A DNA stretch of 32,322 bases from an uncultured Enterocloster sp. Its GTDB lineage: Bacteria; Bacillota; Clostridia; Lachnospirales; Lachnospiraceae. Shown here in pieces: positions 17,834 to 25,404 of the stretch. The translations under genes were made by a program, and so were the position numbers. Location of the stretch: NCBI GenBank assembly GCA_944383785.1, contig CALWQV010000026.1, positions 1 through 32,322 on the forward strand, written 5' to 3'. The notes under the pieces were generated by a model that was not told the DNA's origin, did not search any database, and saw nothing but the letters and a program-made list of their open reading frames with translations. Numbering within the stretch: position 1 is the first letter of the stretch; each line of letters begins with the position of its first letter.

Positions 17834-18475
17834 TCAAGAATCCTTTTTATTTATGGCAGCGCTCTCGCTTACACTCACTGTCTGCCCAACATTTTCATTA
17901 TCTGCATTCTGCAAAACCTTAAAGACTGTCATAAGCAAGATTTTAACATCTAACAAAAATGAACAATGCTCTGCATACCAAACATTCATCTTGATTCGCT
18001 CATTCCATTCAACTGTTTTTCTCCCATGAACTTGTGCCCATCCCGTAATACCTGGGCGCAGGTTAAACATTTTTCGCTGCTCATCTGTGTATTCTTCCCA
18101 TGGCCATGGATGATATGTTAAAGGGCTCCTAAAACCTACCAAGGAGCAATCACCTTTTAAGACATTCCACAATTGCGGCAATTCATCGATGCTCGTTGCG
18201 CGTATAAACTTTCCCACACGGCTAACACGTGAATCATGGTTGTCCGAATATACTCCGCCAGCCATTTTCTCTGCACCAACACACATCGAACGAAACTTAT
18301 ACATCTTATATACTCGTCCATATTGCCCTAAACGGTCCTGCTTGAATATAATAGGTCCTGGAGAATCTAACTTTATCGCGATTGCTACAAGTCCCATAGG
18401 AATCGCAGCTACCACGAGTCCTAAACTTGACAACACAATATCGAGAAAGCGTTTTATATATATTCGATACAACAT
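17834..18475 (-). CDS. Priming sugar-1-phosphate transferase (bacterial sugar transferase family)
   Basis: 213 residues. One N-terminal membrane segment (YIKRFLDIVLSSLGLVVAAI) is followed by the catalytic domain with DSPGPIIFKQDRLG, MYKFRSM, SIDELPQLWNVLKGDCSLVG and the C-terminal RPGITGWAQVHGR. These short polyisoprenyl-phosphate hexose-1-phosphate transferases start the repeat unit by moving sugar-1-phosphate from a UDP-sugar to undecaprenyl phosphate. With a CapD/PglF-type dehydratase next door, the sugar may be a diamino or deoxyamino sugar. The frame runs up to an ATG at 18559. AAAGGAG ideally spaced before the ATG at 18475 and the family start LYRIYIKRFLDI decide for 18475. It is the first gene of the AT-rich block. 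Confidence 0.93.
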   Translation of the reverse strand: MLYRIYIKRFLDIVLSSLGLVVAAIPMGLVAIAIKLDSPGPIIFKQDRLGQYGRVYKMYKFRSMCVGAEKMAGGVYSDNHDSRVSRVGKFIRATSIDELPQLWNVLKGDCSLVGFRSPLTYHPWPWEEYTDEQRKMFNLRPGITGWAQVHGRKTVEWNERIKMNVWYAEHCSFLLDVKILLMTVFKVLQNADNENVGQTVSVSESAAINKKDS

Positions 18476-18629
18476 TCCTGCTTCTCCTTTCACCATTTGA
18501 AAAGGTTGCTCCATTCTACGTAAGAGTTCACCCTCTAGTTGTCCCCATAATCCCGCCATCCCCTACAACCGTCATGTCCCGCCATCTTTATCAACAGCCT
18601 TTTCATCCTCTACTCCCACTCCCCTGGCT

Positions 18630-20855
18630 TCACTCCGAAACCGCCTTCGCCACCGCTCCGGCAACCGTCACAGCCGCCTCATCCAAAGCACTCTGCCGTC
18701 CGCCATCTTCCGCGGTCTGAGCCTTCCGCTTCTCCATCCCCACAACCTTCTTCCCCGCCGGATGATAAGTAGTCACAATCTCCTCCACCATCTCCACAAT
18801 CCGGTCGCTGTTCTCGTAGCTGGCCATGGCCAGCTCCTCCAGCTGTCGGAGGAATTTCTCCACATCAAAGGGAATGGGCTTTCCGATATGGATCAGCTCG
18901 TTATCCGTCTTCTTCATCCCTTCCTCGGCCATCAGCTTTTCCTCAAAAAGCTTCTCGCCGGGGCGGAGTCCCGTATAGACCACCTTGATATCCTCATCCG
19001 GCTTAAATCCCGACAGCTTTATAAGGTTACGGGCCAATGTATCGATCTTCACCGGCTCGCCCATATCCAGCACAAAGATCTCACCGCCCCAGGCGTAGGT
19101 TCCCGCCTGCAGCACCAGGCTCACCGCCTCCGGGATGGTCATAAAGTAACGGATGATATCCGGGTGGGTCACCGTCACCGGCCCTCCGGCCGCGATCTGC
19201 TTCTTGAACAGAGGGATCACCGACCCGTTGCTACCCAGCACGTTTCCAAAACGCACCGCCACAAACTGGGTGCCCGTCCGCTCTTTATTCTTCACGCTGC
19301 CGATGCGGATTCCATCTGCCCCGGCCTCCCGGCCTGAAGCCGCTCTCCTGCTCCTGCACTTCCCCCCATCATACACCGCCATATGATCCATAGGATCCGG
19401 AACTACCTGTCCGTCGATCACCTTATCCGCGTGGGCGTGGAGGAATGGCAGCAGATCCATCCGTCCCTCCTTGCTGATAGCGTCCATGCTCTGGATCACC
19501 ATCTCGCACAGCCGCTTGCTGGCTCCCATGATGTTGGTAGGATTCACCGCCTTATCGGTGCTGATCAGCACAAAACGCTTGGTTCTGTACTTCAGCGCCG
19601 CATAGGCTGTCTTGTATGTACCGATCACATTGTTCTTGATCGCCTCGTTGGGGCTTGTCTCCATCAGGGGCACATGCTTATGGGCCGCCGCGTGGTAGAC
19701 GATATCCGGCCTATAGTGCTCAAACACCCAGTTGATCCTCCGGCTGTCCCGCACGGAACCGATCAGCACGTCCAGGTTCAGCCCTGGATATTTTCTCCGC
19801 AGCTCCTGCTCGATGTCGTAGGCGTTGTTCTCGTAGATATCAAAGATCACCAGCCGCTCCGGCTCGTGTCCCGCGATCTGGCGGCACAGCTCGCTTCCGA
19901 TGGAGCCTCCCCCTCCTGTTACCAGGATGGTTTTCCCTTTTAAGTGCCCCAGAATTTCTTCCGTGTTCACCTTGATGGGCTCCCGGCCCAGAAGATCCTC
20001 CACCGCCACCGCCTTCATCCGGCTTAAGGAAACCTCCCCGTTGGTCAGCTGGTAGATGCCAGGCAGAGTCTTCAACTCGCAGCCCGTCTCCTTGCAGATA
20101 TTTAAGATATCCCGCTTCACCTGGGGCGAAACCGTAGGCATGGCCACCAGGATCTGATCCACTCCATACTTCTCCGCCGCCGCCAGGATATCGTCCCTGC
20201 CGCCTACCACCGGGATTCCCTCGATCTGGTAGCCCCATTTATCCCGATCGTCGTCGATGAAGCACACCGGCTTCGCCGCGGACTTGTTGGAATTTAACAG
20301 CTCCCGAACCACGATCTGCCCCGCGCTCCCGGCGCCGATGATCATAGCGTTCTGGGCCGCCCGCCCGTGCTTGCTCCTGCGGCTCCGCTCCAGGCTGATA
20401 TACCGGTAGCCGAAGCGCACACCCGTCACCAGAATCACCTGGATGATCGGGCCGAAAATGTAATAGGACGCCGGCATCCGCCCCTCGATGGCCGTGATTC
20501 CCACCATATGGAAAATCGTCGTTACCACCGTAGCCGCTAAAATCCGGTTCAGCTCGCTAAAGCTCGCGAACTTCCACAAACTCTTATACAGACGAAGCCC
20601 CGCGAACACAAACACCGCCGCCGCCGTATAGATCGGCGCGAACCGGGCGTAGGCGTCCAGATATTCTCTTGGAATGTTGGAAAAATGCAGGTCAAACCGC
20701 AGCCACAACCCCAAAAAGTAGGAGGCGTTTACCGCGATCATATCATATACCAACAGATAGATGGTCAGCACCCGCTTGTGGGCCACCTTCCGGATCTGCC
20801 GCTTCCCGTATTCCGCCGCCGCTAATTCCTTCGACTTATTCCTTTCCTTATCCAT
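18630..20855 (-). CDS. Membrane-bound nucleotide-sugar 4,6-dehydratase (CapD/PglF/EpsC-like)
   Basis: 741 residues. Four N-terminal membrane helices (about 28-145) come first. Next is a CoA-binding-like Rossmann domain with IIGAGSAGQIVVREL, and then the extended SDR catalytic domain with TGGGGSIGSELCRQI, AAAHKHVPLME and STDKAVNPTNIMGASKR. Members convert UDP-GlcNAc to a 4-keto-6-deoxy sugar, the first step to bacillosamine or FucNAc-type sugars. The usual length is 600-640. Here residues 457-528, between MVIQS and TQFVAVRFGN, form a poorly matching insertion rich in Gly, Arg and Asp. The C-terminal 35 residues are an extra Ala-rich tail. The gene is GC-rich like glmS beside it. AAAGGA precedes the ATG. 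Confidence 0.92.
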   Translation of the reverse strand: MDKERNKSKELAAAEYGKRQIRKVAHKRVLTIYLLVYDMIAVNASYFLGLWLRFDLHFSNIPREYLDAYARFAPIYTAAAVFVFAGLRLYKSLWKFASFSELNRILAATVVTTIFHMVGITAIEGRMPASYYIFGPIIQVILVTGVRFGYRYISLERSRRSKHGRAAQNAMIIGAGSAGQIVVRELLNSNKSAAKPVCFIDDDRDKWGYQIEGIPVVGGRDDILAAAEKYGVDQILVAMPTVSPQVKRDILNICKETGCELKTLPGIYQLTNGEVSLSRMKAVAVEDLLGREPIKVNTEEILGHLKGKTILVTGGGGSIGSELCRQIAGHEPERLVIFDIYENNAYDIEQELRRKYPGLNLDVLIGSVRDSRRINWVFEHYRPDIVYHAAAHKHVPLMETSPNEAIKNNVIGTYKTAYAALKYRTKRFVLISTDKAVNPTNIMGASKRLCEMVIQSMDAISKEGRMDLLPFLHAHADKVIDGQVVPDPMDHMAVYDGGKCRSRRAASGREAGADGIRIGSVKNKERTGTQFVAVRFGNVLGSNGSVIPLFKKQIAAGGPVTVTHPDIIRYFMTIPEAVSLVLQAGTYAWGGEIFVLDMGEPVKIDTLARNLIKLSGFKPDEDIKVVYTGLRPGEKLFEEKLMAEEGMKKTDNELIHIGKPIPFDVEKFLRQLEELAMASYENSDRIVEMVEEIVTTYHPAGKKVVGMEKRKAQTAEDGGRQSALDEAAVTVAGAVAKAVSE

Positions 20856-20892
20856 CTTCCCACAATCCTTTCAAACTCCCCTGATCCCCCAT

Positions 20893-22761
20893 CTATTCCA
20901 CAGTCACACTCTTTGCCAGATTCCTGGGCTTATCCACATCCAGCCCCCGGGCCACGCTTAAGTAGTAGCCCAAAAGCTGCAGGGGGATCACCGCCAGGCT
21001 AGCGGCGAAATGAGGATCCGTCTTCGGGATATACACTGTGAAATTCACCGTATCCTCGATCTCATAATTGCCGTAACTGGTCAGCCCCATCAGGTAGGCC
21101 CCCCGGCTCTTTACCTCCACTAGGTTGCTGACCGTCTTCTCATAAAGCTCCTTCTGGGTCAGCACCCCAATCACCAGGGTTCCATCCTCGATCAGGCTGA
21201 TAGTTCCGTGCTTTAACTCTCCCGCCGCGTATGCCTCGCTGTGGATGTAGGAAATCTCCTTCATCTTCAGGCTCCCCTCCAGGCACACGGCGTAGTCCAG
21301 CCCCCGCCCGATAAGATAAGCATCCTGGGCATTGGCGTACTTGGCCGCGAACCACTGAATCCGCTCCTTGTCCTCCAGGGTACGGGCGATCTTTTCCGGC
21401 AGCTCCCTTAACTCCCGGATATAATCCTCATACTGTTCTTTGCTGATCTCATCTCTGGCGTAGGCGAACTCCACCGCCAGTACGTAGCCCGCCGCCAGCT
21501 GGGCGCTGTAGGCCTTGGTGGTAGCCACTGAGATCTCCGGCCCCGCCAGGGTGTAGAACACATCGTCCGCCTCCCGGGCGATGGAGCTTCCCACCACGTT
21601 GACGATGGCCAGGGTACGGACGCCCTTCTCCTTTGCCAGCCGCAGGGCCGCCAGGGTATCCGCCGTCTCCCCCGACTGGCTGATCAGTACCACCAGATCC
21701 CCTGCTTTCAGCAGCGGGTTCCGGTAACGGAATTCGCTTGCCAGCTCCACCCGCACCGGGATCCCCGCCAGATCCTCTATCACGTACTGGGATGCCATCC
21801 CCACATGGTAGGCGGAACCGCAGGCTACGAAATAAATTTGTGAAATGGAGCGGATCTCCTCCTGTGACAAGCCCACTGCGGACAGGTCGATCCTTCCATC
21901 CTTCACCACCGAATTTAAGGTATCCTCCACCGCCTTAGGCTGCTCATGGATCTCCTTCATCATGAAATGCTCGAACCCGCCCTTTTCAGCGGCCTCGGCG
22001 TCCCACTTGATCTCGGTCAGCTTCTTTTCGATCTCTTCCCCGTCCAGGTTATAGAAATGCGCCTCCCCCGGAGTGAGCCTCGCCATCTCCAGGTTCCCGA
22101 TGTAATAGACGCTGCGGGTGTATTTCAGGATCGCGGGCACGTCGGAAGCGGCGAAAGTCTCCCCCTCGCCGGTTCCAATGATCATCGGGCTGTCCTTCCT
22201 GGCCGCCCAGATCTCCCCCGGGTAATCCCGGAACATCACGCACAAAGCATAGGAGCCCCTGACCCGCACCATGGTCTTTGCCAGGGCGTCTACAGGGCCC
22301 ATCTTGTATTTTTTATAATAATAGTCAACCAGCTTGACCAGCACCTCTGTGTCAGTCTGGGAGTAAAAGCTGTAGCCGTGCTTTAGCAGCTTCTCCCGAA
22401 GCTCCTGGTAATTTTCGATAATTCCATTATGTACGCCCACAACCTCAGACTCCACCGGGCCGGAACCGCTTCCGGTGCAGTTGCCGCTTACGTGTGGATG
22501 GGCGTTTGTCTGGCTGGGTTCCCCGTGGGTGGCCCAGCGGGTATGGCCGATGCCGCAGGTTCCGGCCAGAGCCCGGCCGCCGTCGATCTTCTCCGACAGC
22601 TCCTTTAACCGTCCCTTGGCCTTTACTACCTCCGCCAGGCTGCTTCCGTCCCGGACCGCAACCCCTGCGGAGTCATATCCTCTGTATTCCAGCCTTGAAA
22701 GCCCCTCCAAAAGAATGGGGCCAGCCTGTCTGCCTCCTGTGTATCCTACAATTCCGCACAT
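20893..22761 (-). CDS. glmS: Glutamine--fructose-6-phosphate aminotransferase (isomerizing)
   Basis: 622 residues, the normal size. The N-terminus MCGIVGYTGGRQAG exposes Cys2, the glutaminase nucleophile. HTRWATHGEPSQTNAHPH and VHNGIIENYQELR follow. Two SIS domains carry ACGSAYHVGM and SQSGETADTLAALRLA, and the end PRNLAKSVTVE is canonical. It makes glucosamine-6-phosphate from fructose-6-P and glutamine, the entry to UDP-GlcNAc for both cell wall and capsule. AGAGGAAA precedes the ATG. The upstream gap is only 82 bp and I see no glmS ribozyme core in it, but there is a 10-bp perfect hairpin. Its place inside the capsule operon suggests either a second, dedicated copy or a housekeeping gene with internal transcription. 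Confidence 0.97.
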   Translation of the reverse strand: MCGIVGYTGGRQAGPILLEGLSRLEYRGYDSAGVAVRDGSSLAEVVKAKGRLKELSEKIDGGRALAGTCGIGHTRWATHGEPSQTNAHPHVSGNCTGSGSGPVESEVVGVHNGIIENYQELREKLLKHGYSFYSQTDTEVLVKLVDYYYKKYKMGPVDALAKTMVRVRGSYALCVMFRDYPGEIWAARKDSPMIIGTGEGETFAASDVPAILKYTRSVYYIGNLEMARLTPGEAHFYNLDGEEIEKKLTEIKWDAEAAEKGGFEHFMMKEIHEQPKAVEDTLNSVVKDGRIDLSAVGLSQEEIRSISQIYFVACGSAYHVGMASQYVIEDLAGIPVRVELASEFRYRNPLLKAGDLVVLISQSGETADTLAALRLAKEKGVRTLAIVNVVGSSIAREADDVFYTLAGPEISVATTKAYSAQLAAGYVLAVEFAYARDEISKEQYEDYIRELRELPEKIARTLEDKERIQWFAAKYANAQDAYLIGRGLDYAVCLEGSLKMKEISYIHSEAYAAGELKHGTISLIEDGTLVIGVLTQKELYEKTVSNLVEVKSRGAYLMGLTSYGNYEIEDTVNFTVYIPKTDPHFAASLAVIPLQLLGYYLSVARGLDVDKPRNLAKSVTVE

Positions 22762-22777
22762 GTTTTTCCTCTCACTC

Positions 22778-22810
22778 CGGCAGCGGCCCTCCTCATTTTA
22801 GCCGCTGCCG
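22778..22810 (-). repeat. 10-bp perfect hairpin just upstream of glmS
   Basis: CGGCAGCGGC at 22778-22787 is fully complementary to GCCGCTGCCG at 22801-22810, with a 13-nt loop between. No T-run follows on the minus strand, so it is not an ordinary terminator. The hairpin ends 17 nt before the glmS start codon and could affect mRNA stability or translation. Confidence 0.7.
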
Positions 22811-22843
22811 TCCTCCTGTTTTCATCTTTCGCCGCTTTAAATC

Positions 22844-23554
22844 TTACCGGCGGTAAACTACAGACAAAGTTCCGGATCCAGGGATGGTGACCCACAGAGT
22901 CTTGGATGCGATATCGATCCGGGTGGGGTTCAGCAGCTCCCATCTTCCGGTATGGTTGTTAAAGTACAGCACCTGCACGGTTCCCAGTCCGTCGATCAGG
23001 TTGGGGATGTACAGGGGCACCTGGGAGCTTCCCAGCTTCTCCGTAGCGGTTCCAATCTCACGAGACATGATGGCGTGAGTTCCGATCAGGGCGTTGTACC
23101 CCTCCAGGTTCACATCCGGAACCACCTGGCTCAAGGTCTGGCCAGCGTTGATGCCGTTGATGGTATTGACCACCGCCTCCGGCAGTCCTACGGTAGCGCC
23201 GCCTCCCTGTACCAGCTCCAAAGCCGTGTCGCCCACAACAGCCTGTCCTCTGCTGTCAACGGTTACGGTGGGGCTTCCCTCCTGTCCCGTTACCAGCTGT
23301 CCTTCCTCGATGGTCAGCACGTCATTTCTGGGGCTGGTGCTGGAAGTAAGGCTTCCGCCTGCGCCAGGTCCTCCGGTGGTCAGTCCCATCCGCTCCTGAT
23401 AGCGCCGCAGGGCCTCTCCCAGGTCGCCGCCGCCACCGCCGCCGCCAGTGTTGATATGAGCGCCGGAATCCGGGCTTGCGCCCATTACCCCAACGGCCTG
23501 GGTCGCCGCCAGCGCCGCTGCCACTGCTACTGCTGCTAAGTATCTCTTTTTCAT
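22844..23554 (-). CDS. Secreted glycine-rich protein of unknown function
   Basis: 236 residues from the ATG at 23554, three codons after the first ATG at 23563; AAAGGA spacing favours the later one. A clear signal peptide (MKKRYLAAVAVAAALAA, likely cut after ...GVMGA) is followed by a seven-glycine run and a low-complexity Gly/Ser/Thr region to about residue 80. Then comes a moderately hydrophobic domain with ITATEKLG-like helices. It ends in a compact beta-rich tail (VQVLYFNNHTGRWELLNPTR and GSGTLSVVYRR). I recognise no family. It lies between the LCP gene and glmS, so an extracellular role in assembling or displaying the polymer is likely but unproven. The end sequence resembles a small beta-sandwich or repeat cap. 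Confidence 0.8.
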   Translation of the reverse strand: MKKRYLAAVAVAAALAATQAVGVMGASPDSGAHINTGGGGGGGDLGEALRRYQERMGLTTGGPGAGGSLTSSTSPRNDVLTIEEGQLVTGQEGSPTVTVDSRGQAVVGDTALELVQGGGATVGLPEAVVNTINGINAGQTLSQVVPDVNLEGYNALIGTHAIMSREIGTATEKLGSSQVPLYIPNLIDGLGTVQVLYFNNHTGRWELLNPTRIDIASKTLWVTIPGSGTLSVVYRR

Positions 23555-23582
23555 CTTCCTCATTCCTTTCTTTTCCCCATGT

Positions 23583-24728
23583 TTAACTTTGATTAGTATC
23601 TATCGGCTCCTCTGCCCTGTAAAACAGATCCAGGACAATGGGAGGGATCTCATATAAGTCCGGAAAATACAGATCGTACAGATCCGCGTGTTCCGAGTAG
23701 CCCGGAAGGGTAATGATATCCTCCTGGCTTAAGGTCTGGCTGCTTTCTAAGAAGGTCAGGGCCAGATCCATATATTCGCCCTTGGACAGGTTTGTCACCA
23801 TGTAGGGCTCGATCTCATCCAGCATCCGGTCGGCGAAGCCTTCCTCCCTGGCCGCCTGGGCCTTAGCCGCCTGGGCGAAACCCTGGATGTAGGTTTTCTG
23901 CCGTTCCATCCGGTCCAGGGCGGAATCCTGCTCATCTACATCCCGGTAGCGGACGAACCGCTCCGCCAGGCCGCCCTTTAAGGTCACCTGGGCTCCCGGT
24001 GTGAAGGAAGGATCCGCCTCCTCCAGCCCTTCCGGCCCGATGGTCACCGTCACGCCTCCTACCCCTTCATTGAGGATCGGCAGAGCTCCCAGGCTTACGG
24101 CCATATAGCTGTCAATGGGAAGGCCCCCAAGGAGGGTGGACACCGCCTCGCTCATATATTGGCAGCTGACCTCTCTTCCGTCTCCGTAGGCGTAGGCCAG
24201 GGTCAAGTGCTGGATATCCTTTCCCAGCACATTTCCGCTTAAGTCCGTCAGGGTGATCAGCGTCATAGTATCTCGGGGGATCGCCAGCATCTTCACCGTA
24301 TCCCGGGCCGTATCCTGGGCTACTAGGAAGATGGCGTCCGACTGTCCCCCGGAGCCCGCTACCTGGGGCTCCTTAAGAGTATCCTGCCGGTCTACGCCCA
24401 TACAGAGGATGGCTTTCACATAAGTATTCCTGCGGTAGGTTACGCCTTCGTACTCCACCACATCCTCCATGGGCACGCCGGGGCCCAAGCCCTCGTAAAA
24501 GCCTTCCCCCGTCCCGGCTCCCCCGGCATCCGCCTCCTGGCTCTGGCCCTGCTCCTGCCGCCAGGCCTGGGCCTGTGCTTCTGTCTGCCGCCTCTGCTGA
24601 TAAAGCTTCACGCTGTGCCAGCCAAAGAGCCCGATCACCGCCAGGGAGGCCAATAGGCCCATCCAGGTCTTAACCCCGGATCTTCTGCTCTTCTTCGTAT
24701 GGTGTGTACTTGCCATATTTCTTGCCAT
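23583..24728 (-). CDS. LytR-CpsA-Psr (LCP) family glycopolymer transferase
   Basis: 381 residues. A basic N-terminus (KKSRRSG) and one membrane helix (about 20-42) are followed by a Gln/Glu-rich linker and the extracellular LCP domain. The domain shows GVDRQD, GQSDAIFLVAQ, MLAIPRDTM with the conserved Arg-Asp, YAYGDGRE, and FVRYRDVDEQDSALDRMERQK, which holds the conserved Arg pairs. LCP proteins attach undecaprenyl-linked glycopolymers to peptidoglycan, so this enzyme probably anchors the capsule. The start overlaps the end of cpsD by 59 nt. Met5 (24716) is a possible alternative start, and neither has a strong ribosome site, so translation is probably coupled to cpsD. Confidence 0.93.
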   Translation of the reverse strand: MARNMASTHHTKKSRRSGVKTWMGLLASLAVIGLFGWHSVKLYQQRRQTEAQAQAWRQEQGQSQEADAGGAGTGEGFYEGLGPGVPMEDVVEYEGVTYRRNTYVKAILCMGVDRQDTLKEPQVAGSGGQSDAIFLVAQDTARDTVKMLAIPRDTMTLITLTDLSGNVLGKDIQHLTLAYAYGDGREVSCQYMSEAVSTLLGGLPIDSYMAVSLGALPILNEGVGGVTVTIGPEGLEEADPSFTPGAQVTLKGGLAERFVRYRDVDEQDSALDRMERQKTYIQGFAQAAKAQAAREEGFADRMLDEIEPYMVTNLSKGEYMDLALTFLESSQTLSQEDIITLPGYSEHADLYDLYFPDLYEIPPIVLDLFYRAEEPIDTNQS

Positions 24729-25404
24729 AATATTTCTTGTAGTAGCGGCTGTAATACCGCCCGGAGCCTTCCCCGCCGGTCTTGCTTAGGACCGCTCCCA
24801 GCAGCCGGCAGCCGCTGCGCTCCAGCTGGCTCTTCACCTTCTGGACCAGCCGGTAGCTGACGCCTCCGCTCTCAATCACCAGCACCGCGCCGTCGCATTT
24901 GCTGGCCACGATCGCGCCGTCGATCAGGTTCCCCATGGGAGGCGTGTCCACCAGTATGTAGTCGTAATCCTTCCTGGCCTCATCCATCAGGGCGCCGAAG
25001 AGTGGATCCTCCAAAAGCTCCGCCGGGTTGGGGGAGTAGGGCCCGGCCAGAACCATATCCAGCCCTTCTACATTGGTGTGGTAGATCACCTCGTCCATCC
25101 TCTTCTGTCCGCTGAGGTACTGGGAAAGGCCGTTGATCCGGCCCCGTATTCCATGCCTGGATGCCACCACCGATTTGCGGATATCCGCGTCGATTAACAG
25201 TACCCGCTTGCCGATGCTCCCAAAGGACTGGGCCAGGGAAAATGTTGTGTCGCTCTTTCCCTCGTCCGGGATGGAGCTGGTAAACATGACCGCCTGGATA
25301 TTGCTGCCGCAGAACTGAATGTTGGTCCGCAGGGTCTTGATGGCCTCGTTGTAGAAATACTGGCCGTTTTCAACATTTTCCAAGATAATATGCTGATCCG
25401 TCAC
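24670..25404 (-). CDS. cpsD: Capsular tyrosine autokinase CpsD (BY-kinase)
   Basis: 244 residues. BY-kinase with a P-loop (SSIPDEGKSDTTFSLAQ), Walker A' (VLLIDADIRK), Walker B (YDYILVDTPP) and a C-terminal tyrosine cluster (about nine Tyr in the last 30 residues, e.g. RYYSRYYKKYYGKKYGKY). The usual Ser/Thr after GKS is Asp, a small deviation. Activated by the cytoplasmic tail of CpsC, it autophosphorylates the cluster and controls polymer length and export; CpsB removes the phosphates. The first codon overlaps the cpsC stop by 4 nt, and the gene end overlaps the LCP gene by 59 nt. The coding DNA of the tyrosine tail is thus constrained in two frames. Confidence 0.95.
   Translation of the reverse strand: MTDQHIILENVENGQYFYNEAIKTLRTNIQFCGSNIQAVMFTSSIPDEGKSDTTFSLAQSFGSIGKRVLLIDADIRKSVVASRHGIRGRINGLSQYLSGQKRMDEVIYHTNVEGLDMVLAGPYSPNPAELLEDPLFGALMDEARKDYDYILVDTPPMGNLIDGAIVASKCDGAVLVIESGGVSYRLVQKVKSQLERSGCRLLGAVLSKTGGEGSGRYYSRYYKKYYGKKYGKYTPYEEEQKIRG

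Noticed and set aside
18762-22386. Several long plus-strand open frames (18762-19337, 19383-19943, 21946-22386).
   Set aside because: They lie antisense to the dehydratase and glmS genes in GC-rich DNA, where long chance frames are common; they lack ribosome sites and family motifs.
22762-22843. glmS ribozyme upstream of glmS.
   Set aside because: The gap is only 82 bp and none of the ribozyme core is recognisable.
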